In this document: positions 42,583 to 51,817 of the stretch, piece after piece
Layout: each line of letters begins with the position of its first letter
Numbering within the stretch: the stretch's first letter is position 1
Assembly (NCBI GenBank): GCA_964369995.1
Contig: CAYJHH010000002.1
Location: forward strand, 16,812-80,811
Origin: CAYJAD01 sp964369995
GTDB taxonomy: Bacteria; Desulfobacterota; Desulfovibrionia; Desulfovibrionales; Desulfovibrionaceae
Direction of reading: 5' to 3'
Length of the DNA stretch: 64,000 bases
The notes under the pieces: model-generated
What the model was told of the DNA's origin: nothing
Database searches by the model: none
The model's input: only the letters and a program-made list of their open reading frames with translations
Position numbers and translations under genes: made by a program

Positions 42583-43719
42583 ATGGCAGATTTACGCATT
42601 ATAGCTGTTGCAACACCCCAAGAAGAAAAAATGTTTTTTTCTTTACCTTGGGATGTGTATGCTGCTGCACCCTTATGGGTGCCACCATTATTAAAGGATG
42701 AGAAAAAACTTTTAGATCCGCAAAAGCATCCTTTTTGGGAAAAAGCCACCAGACAACTTTTTATGGCCATGCGTGGCACAAAGCCTGTGGGGCGCATAGT
42801 GGCCTTGGTGGATGCAGCGTATAATGCGCATGCCAATGAACTGTGTGGCGCTTGGGGCTTTTTTGAATGTTTTGATGACAAAGAGGCCGCGCATGCTCTT
42901 TTTGAAGCCGCCGCCACGTGGTTACGAGAGCAGGGCATGCAATTTATGCGTGGCCCCTTAAACCCCTCTACCAATTACACTTGTGGTATGCTTGTGGGGG
43001 GATTTGAGCTTGCTCCTTGTATTATGATGCCATGGAATCATAGCTATTATCCGGAACTGGTGGAAACTTGGCATATGCGTAAAGAGCAAGACCTTTTTGC
43101 TTATGAAATGCGTAAGGATGCTTTGCATTTGCCGGAGTGGGTTGCAGAGCAATTGGAACATGTGAAAGAGCGCAATGAATTCACATGGCGCTGTGCTCAA
43201 AAAGAAACCATGTCGGAAGATATTCACACCATGCTAGATATCTTCGGGGAAAGCTGGGCCAAGAATTGGGGTTTTTCGCCCATGTCTTTGGCTGAGGCGA
43301 AAAATCATGTTCAGGGTTTAAAAAGCGTGCTGGATCCAGAGTTTTTTGTTCTGTTTTTTCATGGTGATAAGCCTGCCGGCGGCATGTTAGCCTTACCGGA
43401 TATGAATCCTTTGCTAAAGCGTTTAAATGGGCGACTTGGCATAAGCGCCCCTTGGCATTTATGGCGCACCAAAAAAGAAATTCAAGGTACATACCGCATG
43501 GTTCTATTTGGCATTCGTGAAGAGTACCGCATGCTTGGTCTACCACTTTTGCTCTTTAACTATATGGTGGAGCAGGGCAAAAAAATGCCGCATTTTACTT
43601 CGGTAGAAGGCTCATGGACTTTAGAAGATAATGGCATGATTAATGATTTAATGGAAGACTTTGGCGGTGTTATGACAAAACGTTATCGTATTTATCGTAA
43701 GGAGCTGTCCAAGTCATGA
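42583..43719 (+). CDS. BcerS-like (YghO) GNAT-fold acyltransferase family protein
   Basis: A 378-residue protein of the BcerS-like/YghO family. The N-terminal signature is FFSLPWDVYAAAPLWVPPLL, with LLDPQKHPFWEKA and RGTKPVGRIVALVDA. The middle has MRGPLNPSTNYTCGMLVGGF, and the C-terminal part has the GNAT-fold stretch YRMVLFGIREEYRMLGLPLL. The Caulobacter member (bCerS) acylates 3-ketosphinganine in ceramide synthesis; most others are uncharacterised. GAGGGAATT precedes the ATG. Its stop overlaps the start of the SDR gene, so the pair acts together. Confidence 0.75.
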   Translation: MADLRIIAVATPQEEKMFFSLPWDVYAAAPLWVPPLLKDEKKLLDPQKHPFWEKATRQLFMAMRGTKPVGRIVALVDAAYNAHANELCGAWGFFECFDDKEAAHALFEAAATWLREQGMQFMRGPLNPSTNYTCGMLVGGFELAPCIMMPWNHSYYPELVETWHMRKEQDLFAYEMRKDALHLPEWVAEQLEHVKERNEFTWRCAQKETMSEDIHTMLDIFGESWAKNWGFSPMSLAEAKNHVQGLKSVLDPEFFVLFFHGDKPAGGMLALPDMNPLLKRLNGRLGISAPWHLWRTKKEIQGTYRMVLFGIREEYRMLGLPLLLFNYMVEQGKKMPHFTSVEGSWTLEDNGMINDLMEDFGGVMTKRYRIYRKELSKS

Positions 43720-44750
43720 TAGCATTTCCCCTGGAACATATGCAAGGAAAGCGCCTTCTTTTAACAGGCGGCACAGGCTTTGTGGGGCAGCATGTGCTGC
43801 GTGCTTTAAGCCCCTTGGCTGAATCTGGACAAATAGAAATTTCCTGCCTTGTTCGTGCCTCTTCGCGTAGAGCGGCTTTACCTTCCTTTGTACGTGTTTT
43901 TGAAGCTGACCTTGCCACAGGCAAAGGCTTGGCCGAAGCCCTACAAGGGCAACATATGGTGGTGCACATGGCTGCTTTGCTCTTTGGAGTGGCCTGGCAA
44001 GATTATTTATCCAATGTGCAAGCAGCCTCATTACTGGGGCGTGCCATTGCAGCAGAACAAGCCCAAAATGGCGCTTTAGAGCGCGTGGTGATGGTGTCCT
44101 CTTTGGCAGCTACTGGCCCTTGCGCAGTGGCACCCGGCATGGACGATGCTACCATGGCTCAGCCCGTTTCGGCCTATGGCTGGTCAAAATATCTTTCAGA
44201 AGAAGCCCTTGGGCGCCATTGTGGTAAAAGCCTTGTGGTTTTGCGCCCTCCCATGATTTATGGGCCGGGAGATGCAGGCCTATTGCCTTATTTTGTTATG
44301 GCAAAAAAAGGTTTAGTGGTTAGTCCTGGATTTGGCAGAGATTTTCCTGTGTCCATCATGCATGTGCAAGACGTGGTTCAGGCCATACTTTGCCTATTAA
44401 AGCCGGAAGCTCACGGCGTTTATCATTGTAATGATGGGGCTGTGCATACCATGCAGACTGTGGGTGAACTCATGGCCTCGCTCATGGGGAAAAAAGCGCG
44501 TTGCTTGCGCATGCCCTTGGCCATTATGTCTGTAAGTGCAGTTTTTAGTACTCTTTGGGGCGCTGCCACACAGGGGGTTGGCCTGCGTGCTCCTTCGTGG
44601 AATTTGGATAAATATCGTGAGGCTCGGGTGGCGGGTTGGCTATGTAGTAGCACGCGCCTGCAAGAAGAGCTTGGCTTTAGCCCTAGCATGCCCTTGCGTG
44701 AAGGGTTGAGTCAAACCATTGAAAGTTATAAGCAAGCGGGGAAACTCTAG
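43716..44750 (+). CDS. NAD(P)-dependent epimerase/dehydratase (extended SDR)
   Basis: A 344-residue extended short-chain dehydrogenase. The Rossmann motif is LLLTGGTGFVGQHVL, the catalytic set is VMVSSLAATGP with YGWSKYLSE (YxxxK), and VLRPPMIYGPGD follows. It looks most like dihydroflavonol-reductase or 3-beta-hydroxysteroid-like proteins acting on hydrophobic ketones. The start ATG overlaps the acyltransferase stop by 4 bp (ATGA); an ATG at 43740 is also possible. Beside a BcerS-like gene the ceramide reductase CerR is a comparable family, but the substrate is unproven. Confidence 0.8.
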   Translation: MIAFPLEHMQGKRLLLTGGTGFVGQHVLRALSPLAESGQIEISCLVRASSRRAALPSFVRVFEADLATGKGLAEALQGQHMVVHMAALLFGVAWQDYLSNVQAASLLGRAIAAEQAQNGALERVVMVSSLAATGPCAVAPGMDDATMAQPVSAYGWSKYLSEEALGRHCGKSLVVLRPPMIYGPGDAGLLPYFVMAKKGLVVSPGFGRDFPVSIMHVQDVVQAILCLLKPEAHGVYHCNDGAVHTMQTVGELMASLMGKKARCLRMPLAIMSVSAVFSTLWGAATQGVGLRAPSWNLDKYREARVAGWLCSSTRLQEELGFSPSMPLREGLSQTIESYKQAGKL

Positions 44751-44789
44751 CCATGATAATGGCTAGGTTTACTTTGCGAAGTCTATCAA

Positions 44790-46781
44790 ATGAAAATTAC
44801 CTTACAAGAAGTTTCTAAGTATTTTGGCGGGCGTACCATTTTGGACGCCTTCTCTTTAGATATTGAATCAGGCGTACGTTTGTGTGTGTGCGGTCCTAAC
44901 GGTACCGGTAAATCAACTTTATTACGCATTGTGGCGGGGCTTGAATCCACCGACGGCGGGCGCGTGCTTTTGCCGCGTGGAGCGCGCATGGGCTATGTGG
45001 AGCAAGAATTGGATGCGGATTCTTTGCAAAAGCCTTTGCTTTCATATGTGCAAGAAGCTTTGCCAGACTGGCGTGAATTTTGGGATGCGTGGGAAAAGGC
45101 TGCTGCCAGCGGCGATGCTGATGCTTTAACACCGCTTATGGCTAAACAAGCGGAATTAGAAGCCGTGTATGGGTATAATCCTGAGCATCGCGCCCAAGCT
45201 GTACTTAGTGGTTTGGGCTTTTCGCAAAGCAAGTGGGCCATGCCTTTAGAAAAGCTTTCTGGTGGCTGGCGCGAAAGGGCTAAGCTTGCTCGAGTGCTTA
45301 CGGCTGGCGCAGATATTTTGCTCTTAGACGAGCCCACCAACCACCTTGATATTGAGGCCGTAGAATGGCTTGAAAGCTTTTTGTTAAGCTTTAAAGGTGT
45401 ATTGGTTTTTGTGGCGCACGATAGAATGTTTATGGATAAGGTGGGAACACATGTATTGTATCTTGGCATGTCTCGCCCTTTTTTCCGTAAAGCTAATTTC
45501 ACACAATTTTTACAATTGCAAGAAGAGCTTGAGGCTCAAAAAGAACGTGAAGCCAAGAGCATTCAAGATGAAATTAATAGAAAAATGGCTTTTGTGGATA
45601 GATTTCGCGCCAAGGCCACCAAGGCTAGACAAGCGGGCTCACGCCAAAAAATGGCCAAAAAGCTGGAAAAAGAGCTGGAAAATTATCAACCGGAACAGCG
45701 TCGCCGCTCTTTGAACTTCAGTTGGCCGGAAGCTGCCCGCACAGAAAAAATGGTACAGGGCGTGGTGGACGTGGATTTTGCCTTTCCTCAAGATGGCAAA
45801 AGATTGTGGCCGGCTTTGTCCTTTAATATCTATCGTGGTCAGCGCATTGCCTTGGTGGGTCCCAATGGTTGTGGTAAGTCAACCTTACTTAAAATCCTAG
45901 CAGGGCGCCTTGAAAAGACCGGCGGTGTGGTGCAAAATGGCTCCTTGGTGCGTTTGGGCTACTTTAGTCAGCATCAATTGGATGTATTGCAAGCACAAGG
46001 CACAGTGCTTGGAGAAATTCGCAGGTTGTCAGATCCGCGCACCACAGAAGAAGAGCTCATGAGCGTCTTGGGTTTATTCTTATTGGGGCAAAATTATTTT
46101 GAGCGCAAAGTACAATCTCTTTCAGGTGGAGAGAAAAGCCGCCTTATGCTGGCCACATTATTTTTGGGGCGCTGCAACTATCTTGTGCTGGACGAACCCA
46201 CCAACCACTTGGACTTGGAAAGCCGCGAAGCGCTCATTACGGCCTTGGATGCCTTTGAAGGCACCTTGCTTATGGTGGCGCATGATCGCTGGTTATTGTC
46301 TGAGGTGGCAGAAGAGGCTTGGGCTTTATCTCATACCGGTATTGAGCGGTATGAAGAAGGTTTTGCCCAATACGATGCTGCGCGACGGGCGCAACTTGCG
46401 GAACGCGACAACAAGACTAAAGAAAATTCTTCTGCGCAAAATGCTGAAAAAGCGAGTCTTTCTCGCGATGAGATTAAGCAAATAAAACGCAAGCAAGCAG
46501 AAGAGCGCAATGCGCTTTATAAAAAAATGCAGCCTTTACAAAAAAAATATGCTGCCGCTGAAGAAGAATTGGAAGCTCTTATGCTGGAGCAAGATAGCCT
46601 TGAGCAAAGCCTTGCAGATCCTGATGTGTACGCTGATACAGCGCAGGCCTCTCCTTTGCTCACACGCTTTGGAGAAGTAAAGGCCAGAGTGGAAGATCTT
46701 ATGGAGCATATGGCTGTTTTGGAAGAAGAGTTGTCCGTCTTCGAAGAGCAGAAAAAATTGCTTATGGGTGATGAAGTTTAA
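44790..46781 (+). CDS. ABC-F family ATPase (Uup/EttA-like)
   Basis: A 663-residue cytoplasmic protein with two ABC domains and no membrane segment. Walker A motifs are GPNGTGKST (first) and GPNGCGKST (second). The signatures are LSGGWRERAKLA and LSGGEKSRLM, with ILLLDEPTNHLDIE and LVLDEPTNHLDLE Walker B motifs. A linker of about 80 residues rich in Glu and Lys lies between the domains, and the last 100 residues are a charged coiled coil (ALYKKMQPLQKKYAAAEEEL). Such proteins act on ribosomes. The gene is followed by a MutT-like gene that starts 10 bp after its stop. Confidence 0.93.
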   Translation: MKITLQEVSKYFGGRTILDAFSLDIESGVRLCVCGPNGTGKSTLLRIVAGLESTDGGRVLLPRGARMGYVEQELDADSLQKPLLSYVQEALPDWREFWDAWEKAAASGDADALTPLMAKQAELEAVYGYNPEHRAQAVLSGLGFSQSKWAMPLEKLSGGWRERAKLARVLTAGADILLLDEPTNHLDIEAVEWLESFLLSFKGVLVFVAHDRMFMDKVGTHVLYLGMSRPFFRKANFTQFLQLQEELEAQKEREAKSIQDEINRKMAFVDRFRAKATKARQAGSRQKMAKKLEKELENYQPEQRRRSLNFSWPEAARTEKMVQGVVDVDFAFPQDGKRLWPALSFNIYRGQRIALVGPNGCGKSTLLKILAGRLEKTGGVVQNGSLVRLGYFSQHQLDVLQAQGTVLGEIRRLSDPRTTEEELMSVLGLFLLGQNYFERKVQSLSGGEKSRLMLATLFLGRCNYLVLDEPTNHLDLESREALITALDAFEGTLLMVAHDRWLLSEVAEEAWALSHTGIERYEEGFAQYDAARRAQLAERDNKTKENSSAQNAEKASLSRDEIKQIKRKQAEERNALYKKMQPLQKKYAAAEEELEALMLEQDSLEQSLADPDVYADTAQASPLLTRFGEVKARVEDLMEHMAVLEEELSVFEEQKKLLMGDEV

Positions 46782-46791
46782 GGTATATGGA

Positions 46792-47205
46792 ATGAATACA
46801 CCAGACTTTCGTATAGATGTGGTGGCAGGTATCTTGTGGCGTGAGGGACGCTACCTTGCTGCGCAAAGACCCATGGGCTCACCGCTTGGTGGGTATTGGG
46901 AATTTCCCGGCGGCAAGGTTGAGCCAGAAGAGACCTTACGCGAGGCTTTGTGCCGAGAGCTGTGGGAAGAGCTGTGCGTGCGCGTTCAAGATTGTGTCTA
47001 TTGGCAAACGGTGGAGCATGATTATACGGAGCGTTTGGTGCGTGTACATTTTTTCCATGTGCAACGATTTGATGGCGAACCGCGCGGCGCTGAGGGACAA
47101 GCTGTGCAATGGCTTTTGCCATGTGAAGGGCTTCATGTAAATTTTTTAGAGGCCGACAAAGCCTTGGTACACGCTTTATGCGCGCAAGCTCATGGTTTTG
47201 GGTAG
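46792..47205 (+). CDS. Nudix hydrolase, MutT/8-oxo-dGTP diphosphatase-like
   Basis: A 137-residue Nudix enzyme. The box reads GGKVEPEETLREALCRELWE then EL, matching GX5EX7REUXEE with the final Gly replaced by Cys. The preceding sequence LAAQRPMGSPLGGYWEFP has the RPxGxxxGGxWEFPGGK pattern of MutT-type enzymes. The start at 46792 follows AAGG; the longer frame at 46768 overlaps the ABC-F gene. It likely removes oxidised nucleotides, but the activity is not tested. Confidence 0.88.
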   Translation: MNTPDFRIDVVAGILWREGRYLAAQRPMGSPLGGYWEFPGGKVEPEETLREALCRELWEELCVRVQDCVYWQTVEHDYTERLVRVHFFHVQRFDGEPRGAEGQAVQWLLPCEGLHVNFLEADKALVHALCAQAHGFG

Positions 47206-47305
47206 AGCAAGAGAAAAGACTTTCGCTTGATTTTTGCAATAAATTGCCCTAGAATCATAATAATATTTGTGAAAAAAGCTCCATGGGAGCAGACTCGGAG
47301 GAGAT

Positions 47306-47722
47306 ATGCGCACATATGTCTGGAGCGATGATTATAGCGTCGGGGAGCCGGAAATAGATGCTCAGCATAAAAGAATCTTTACAGCTTTAAGAGAGTTTCA
47401 ATTAGATCTGTATGGTGAGGTGAATCCGATTGTTGTTAAAGAAAGGATTGTGGAGTTGCAAGCGTATTGCTTAGAGCACTTTGCTGCTGAAGCTGCCTAC
47501 TTTACTCCCTATCAAGATCAGTTAGATATATATGATGTCCATGTGCAACAACATGAAAAATTTGTTGTGGATACCAATGTCTTTGCACGCCGCGCAGAAA
47601 CAGAAGGCGCTGAGCTTGTTAAGGAGCTCTGCCTCTTTTTGAGCGAGTGGCTTGTGAACCATATTTTACATACGGATAAGCAAACTTTTTTGGCATTACA
47701 TGCATTAACAAAAAATAAATAG
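47306..47722 (+). CDS. Bacteriohemerythrin
   Basis: A 138-residue four-helix diiron protein for O2 binding or sensing. The ligands are visible: His in EIDAQHKRIF, HX3E in LEHFAAEAAYF, HVQQHEKF (His at HXXXH), and the C-terminal His and Asp in WLVNHILHTDK. GGAGG precedes the ATG. The second residue of the usual HFXXEE motif pair is Ala, but the ligand Glu is kept. It is the first of two tandem hemerythrin genes, separated by about 117 bp. Confidence 0.93.
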   Translation: MRTYVWSDDYSVGEPEIDAQHKRIFTALREFQLDLYGEVNPIVVKERIVELQAYCLEHFAAEAAYFTPYQDQLDIYDVHVQQHEKFVVDTNVFARRAETEGAELVKELCLFLSEWLVNHILHTDKQTFLALHALTKNK

Positions 47723-47839
47723 CCTTTTCAGCGGAGACTTCCTTGGTAGGGTTGCTCCAATTAGTTTACAGTTGAGAAATGATCTAGTGTAGAACTTTTG
47801 TCGATAATTTTGTACTAATGGGTAATATCTGGAGGGCGT

Positions 47840-48358
47840 ATGCGAAGATTTGACTGGGAAGCTAAATATACTTTAAATGTGCCTGAAATAGATGCGCAGC
47901 ATCAAAAATTATTTTTTTTGCTGCGGGGATTGCAACTGGATGCGCATGAGCTCACAGGGCAGGCTTTGGCAGAAAAAATTTCTGAATTACAATGCTATTG
48001 TTATGAGCATTTTGTGACAGAAGAAAATTTTATGATTGAGCATAAAACGGATTTACCCATGTTTGATGAACATGTGGGGCAGCATAAAAATTTCATTGCA
48101 GTGACCAATGGCTTCATAATGCGCGCTAAATCTGAAGGAAGTGCTGTGGCGCAGGAAGCATGCGCTTACTTTGGTTCGTGGCTTGTTTCGCATATTTATA
48201 CCATGGATAAGCGTACCTTTGCGGCTTTGCAAGCCTTAGATGCTTCAAACCCTGTGGCGCACTTTGAAAGAGCGTATAATTTTGATATAGAATCCGTTGC
48301 CCGCCATAAAGGGAAAATGGAAACAGAAAGATTACTTAATCTTAGGGCTCAAAAATAA
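47840..48358 (+). CDS. Bacteriohemerythrin with C-terminal extension
   Basis: A 172-residue paralogue of the preceding gene. EIDAQHQKLF, YEHFVTEENFM, EHVGQHKNF and WLVSHIYTMDK carry the diiron ligands. The last 35 residues (AHFERAYNFDIESVARHKGK and on) are an extension that its neighbour lacks. Two adjacent single-domain hemerythrins suggest local duplication, with separate RBSs. Together with the ROO-desulfoferrodoxin operon they point to O2 defence in an anaerobe. asd starts 40 bp after the stop. Confidence 0.93.
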   Translation: MRRFDWEAKYTLNVPEIDAQHQKLFFLLRGLQLDAHELTGQALAEKISELQCYCYEHFVTEENFMIEHKTDLPMFDEHVGQHKNFIAVTNGFIMRAKSEGSAVAQEACAYFGSWLVSHIYTMDKRTFAALQALDASNPVAHFERAYNFDIESVARHKGKMETERLLNLRAQK

Positions 48359-48398
48359 GCATGGCTCTAAGGTATTTCACATAATTGGAGGAAGACAA

Positions 48399-49448
48399 AT
48401 GTCCCATCAACTTCGCGTCGCCGTAGTAGGCGCCACCGGTGCCGTAGGGCGTGAAATGTTAAAAACTTTGCATGAACGCAATTTCCCCGCCACAGAAGTG
48501 GTTCCCTTTGCCTCAGCCCGCTCTGCCGGCAGTACTGTCCGCTTTGGCGATGATGAAATCGTTGTTAAAGAATTGAAGGAAGATGTGTTCGAAGGCTTTG
48601 ACATTGCTATTTTCTCCGCTGGTGGTGGTACTTCTGAAAAGTTTGCCCCCCATGCTGCGGCAGCAGGCTGTGTTGTTATAGACAATTCCTCCGCATGGCG
48701 TATGGATGAGCGTTGCCCCTTGGTTGTGCCAGAAGTAAACGCCCATGCCCTAGAAAAGCATAATGGCATTATTGCCAATCCCAATTGCTCCACCATTCAA
48801 ATGATGGTGGCCTTAAAGCCCATTCATGATGTGGCAAAAATTACGCGTGTTATTGTTTCTACCTATCAAGCCGTTTCTGGCACAGGCCAAAAAGCCATTG
48901 CGGAATTAGAACAGCAAGTGCGCCAAATGTTTAATATGCAAGAGCCAGATGTGGAAGTTTATCCACATCGCATTGCGTTTAACTGCTTACCGCAAATTGA
49001 TGTCTTTATGGAAAATGATTACACCAAAGAAGAAATGAAAATGGTGCATGAAACGGTAAAGATTTTAGAAGATCCCGGCGTGAAAGTAACAGCCACTTGT
49101 GTACGCGTACCTGTATTTTATGGTCACTCTGAGTCCATTAATATTGAAACGGAAAAGAAAGTCACCGCAGCTGAGGCTCGCGCCATATTGGCTCAGGCTC
49201 CTGGCATTCAAGTGTATGATAATCCGCGCGAAAAAATGTATCCCATGCCCATTGATGCTGCCGGTGAAGATGACACTTATGTGGGACGTATTCGCGAAGA
49301 CGAAACCATTGCCAATGGTTTGAATATGTGGGTTGTGTCTGACAATATTCGCAAAGGTGCTGCCTTAAATGCCGTGCAAATTGCAGAAGTGTTGCTGGAA
49401 AAAGGCTGGCTTGGCGTAGAAAACCGTTCGGTATTTATTCAAAAGTAA
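48399..49448 (+). CDS. asd: Aspartate-semialdehyde dehydrogenase
   Basis: A 349-residue NADPH enzyme that forms aspartate semialdehyde for lysine, threonine, methionine and cell-wall diaminopimelate. The nucleotide-binding start is VAVVGATGAVGREML, and the catalytic Cys lies in NPNCSTIQMM. HSESINIETEKK carries the catalytic-type His. Start at 48399 is fixed by GGAGG 8 bp upstream; the earlier frame overlaps the hemerythrin gene. The stop overlaps the next start (TAATG). Confidence 0.96.
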   Translation: MSHQLRVAVVGATGAVGREMLKTLHERNFPATEVVPFASARSAGSTVRFGDDEIVVKELKEDVFEGFDIAIFSAGGGTSEKFAPHAAAAGCVVIDNSSAWRMDERCPLVVPEVNAHALEKHNGIIANPNCSTIQMMVALKPIHDVAKITRVIVSTYQAVSGTGQKAIAELEQQVRQMFNMQEPDVEVYPHRIAFNCLPQIDVFMENDYTKEEMKMVHETVKILEDPGVKVTATCVRVPVFYGHSESINIETEKKVTAAEARAILAQAPGIQVYDNPREKMYPMPIDAAGEDDTYVGRIREDETIANGLNMWVVSDNIRKGAALNAVQIAEVLLEKGWLGVENRSVFIQK

Positions 49449-50404
49449 TGCAAAAATTGTTACCTATTTTGAGCACTTCTGACTACTTGCAACAATTGCT
49501 GCAAGTGCCGCGCCCTGGTGCGCAGAAGGTTCTAGCCTTTTATGAACATAGAGTGGGGGGCATCTGCAAAGATGCCCGCCTTATGCTTGCGCCCCTTGAT
49601 GATCACTTATGTCACAGGGGCGATGGCGTTTTTGAAAGCATTTCTTACAGAAAAGGCCGCCTGTTTCAGTTAGATGCGCACCTTGAGCGCATGCAAAACT
49701 CCGCCGATGGCCTTAAGATGCAACCTCCCTGTTCTTGGCAAGAAGTGGAAGATATTATTATGCAGGTGGCTAAAGCCGGCGAGCGACCTGACGGCGCCAT
49801 TCGTATACTTATGGGACGCGGCCCAGGGGGCTTTGGCATTTCTCCGGCAGAATGTCCCAGCACATCCTTGTATATTATCGCCATTGAAAGCAACGTGCCT
49901 CCTTTATCTTGGTATGAAAAGGGGCTTACGGCCTGTCGTTCTGGTATTCCTGCCAAACAGCCTTATTTGGCTAAGATTAAAAATGCAAACTATTTGCCCA
50001 ATGTGCTTATGGCAGAAGAAGCTTTAAGCCGCGGGGTAGATGTGGCTTTTTCTTTTAATGGTCAAGGGCATTTGGCTGAGGCCGCCGTGGCCAATGTGGC
50101 TTTGGTAAATAAAGAAGGGCAGCTTGTTTGTCCCTACTTAACCAATGCTTTGTCAGGAACCACGCTTATGGCTGCTTTAGAAGTGGCTAAGGATGTGCTG
50201 CCTGTGACCTTTGACAATATTGATGAGCAAACCCTTTGGCAAGCGCAAGAAGTACTTCTTTTTGGCTCTAGTCCTTTATGCGTAGGCGTAACTCATTACG
50301 AAGGACGCGCCATTGGTGAGGGCAAAACTGGTGCCATTTCTCACTCCTTGCGTGAGCGTCTTATGCAAAAACTTTGGTCAGAAGGAACAGATTTTTGCGT
50401 GTAA
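49448..50404 (+). CDS. Class IV aminotransferase (PabC or branched-chain/D-amino-acid type)
   Basis: A 318-residue PLP enzyme. The catalytic lysine lies in LAKIKNANYLPNVLM, HRGDGVFESISYRKGRLFQL and DAHLERMQNSA are family features, and GHLAEAAVANVALV and VLLFGSSPLCVGVTHYEGR follow. The family includes branched-chain and D-amino-acid aminotransferases and aminodeoxychorismate lyase; this one resembles the last (PabC-like) in HLAEAAVANVALV, but the assignment is open. The ATG overlaps the asd TAA, so the two are coupled. The next gene starts inside its 3' end. Confidence 0.8.
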   Translation: MQKLLPILSTSDYLQQLLQVPRPGAQKVLAFYEHRVGGICKDARLMLAPLDDHLCHRGDGVFESISYRKGRLFQLDAHLERMQNSADGLKMQPPCSWQEVEDIIMQVAKAGERPDGAIRILMGRGPGGFGISPAECPSTSLYIIAIESNVPPLSWYEKGLTACRSGIPAKQPYLAKIKNANYLPNVLMAEEALSRGVDVAFSFNGQGHLAEAAVANVALVNKEGQLVCPYLTNALSGTTLMAALEVAKDVLPVTFDNIDEQTLWQAQEVLLFGSSPLCVGVTHYEGRAIGEGKTGAISHSLRERLMQKLWSEGTDFCV

Positions 50405-51738
50405 GCTCTAAAGATAAAAAGCAGTCTTCTAAGCTTGAAGCTGAAGCTGCCAGCAAGGCTATGGTAGCCGATACGTCTTCTGTGACGCCTTGCGCTTCAT
50501 CTTCCACGGCATCTTCTGAGGAGTCCGATGTGGCATCACAGCCAACATCACCAGAAAAAAACGCGTCATCATTACATGTGGTATTGCTTGATGACGGACA
50601 GCACTGGACGTGGACACAACAAGAAGTTTTGGCAGTGGCTAAAGCTTTACATGAGTGTGCATACTCCTTTGAAATACTATGCCCTGAAAATTCCCCCCTT
50701 ATGCAACACGCCAAGGCGGCGCAATTGCCTGTATGGCCTTTGCGGGGGCGTTTATGGCTGCTATGGCGTTATAAGCGCGCAAAGCCCCTTATGATTCATG
50801 CCTTTTCACCCACCATGGCAGTATTTATGCATAAGTGGGCATCATGGCGGCGTAAAGGCGCCACAGTATGTATGCATTCAGTCTATGCTTTGCCTGACTG
50901 CACCCTTGCCACGCCATCCACTAAAGAGCAAAAGTCTTCACATGCCGCCTTGCTTCAAGCATGGAAAGATGTGCAAAAAATTATTTTTCCCTGTGAGCAT
51001 ATGGTAACAGCGTGGAAAAAATATGTGGAACACTCTTTTACCTCCTTACCAAGCGCCTGCATATGCCCAGCTCTGGAGCCGGAGCCCTGGCTTGCCCTGA
51101 AAGAAAGCTACTCTGCCTCTGCATCACGCTGCATTTTCATGGTGGCTGCGCATTTGCGCGATGATTCCGGCGTGGATACGGTGTTAAAAAGCATGGCTTA
51201 CCTTTTAGAGCAAGAGCAAAAGCATGGTATGCAAAATAGCTTTGAAGTGCGCGTGGTGGGCAGTGGTACAGCTTTTGAAAGCCTTTTAACACAAGCCCGC
51301 GGATTGGGCGTGGATGGGCCATTGGCATTACTTGGGGAGCAAGCTTTTGAAGATGTGCTGCCCGCGGCACATGGGCTTATTTTACCGCAAAACACAGCGG
51401 ATATGGCTTGTGAACCCTTGGTAGGGCAAAGCCTTGTTCATGCTTTTATGGCGGCATGTTGCCTGCAAATGCCCATTATGGCGACAAATATAGCTCCATA
51501 CAATGCCTGGGATAAAGATTTTTTATGGCGCTTTGACCCAGAGGATGCACAGGCTTTGGGCGAGCATATGTGGCGCTGTGTGCAAGATGCCTCTTTGCGT
51601 GAAAAGCAGGGCAAGCATGCGCATTGCATGCAGGATTTTGTGCTCATGCCGCGCCTTCAGCAAGAATATATGCAAGTATACAAAGCCGCTTTAGAGCAAA
51701 GAGGATGGGGCTTTTTATATAAAAAAAGCCTTGTCTAG
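50395..51738 (+). CDS. Glycosyltransferase (GT-B, family 4-like) with Ser/Ala-rich N-terminus
   Basis: A 447-residue protein from a TTG at 50395, with AAGGAA at a proper spacing; the frame extends to a TTG at 50374. The first 55 residues are Ser/Ala/Glu/Thr-rich and look unstructured. The N-terminal lobe has VVLLDDGQHWTWTQQEVLAV and HAFSPTMAVFMHKWAS. The C-terminal lobe has CIFMVAAHLRDDSGVDTVLK and VRVVGSGTAFESLLTQARGL, then HGLILPQNTADMACEPLVGQ, typical of GT4-type enzymes. It overlaps the aminotransferase by 10 bp. Likely surface glycan synthesis; donor and acceptor unknown. Confidence 0.75.
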   Translation: MRVSSKDKKQSSKLEAEAASKAMVADTSSVTPCASSSTASSEESDVASQPTSPEKNASSLHVVLLDDGQHWTWTQQEVLAVAKALHECAYSFEILCPENSPLMQHAKAAQLPVWPLRGRLWLLWRYKRAKPLMIHAFSPTMAVFMHKWASWRRKGATVCMHSVYALPDCTLATPSTKEQKSSHAALLQAWKDVQKIIFPCEHMVTAWKKYVEHSFTSLPSACICPALEPEPWLALKESYSASASRCIFMVAAHLRDDSGVDTVLKSMAYLLEQEQKHGMQNSFEVRVVGSGTAFESLLTQARGLGVDGPLALLGEQAFEDVLPAAHGLILPQNTADMACEPLVGQSLVHAFMAACCLQMPIMATNIAPYNAWDKDFLWRFDPEDAQALGEHMWRCVQDASLREKQGKHAHCMQDFVLMPRLQQEYMQVYKAALEQRGWGFLYKKSLV

Positions 51739-51817
51739 TAAAAGCCTAAGGTTTACAAATAAAGCGCTTTGGTAAAATATGCCAGCGCTGCCTCTTAGCT
51801 TCTCTTAAGGATATCAT

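Noticed and set aside
48297..48398. Longer start of asd
   Set aside because: It overlaps the hemerythrin gene and GGAGG fits the start at 48399.
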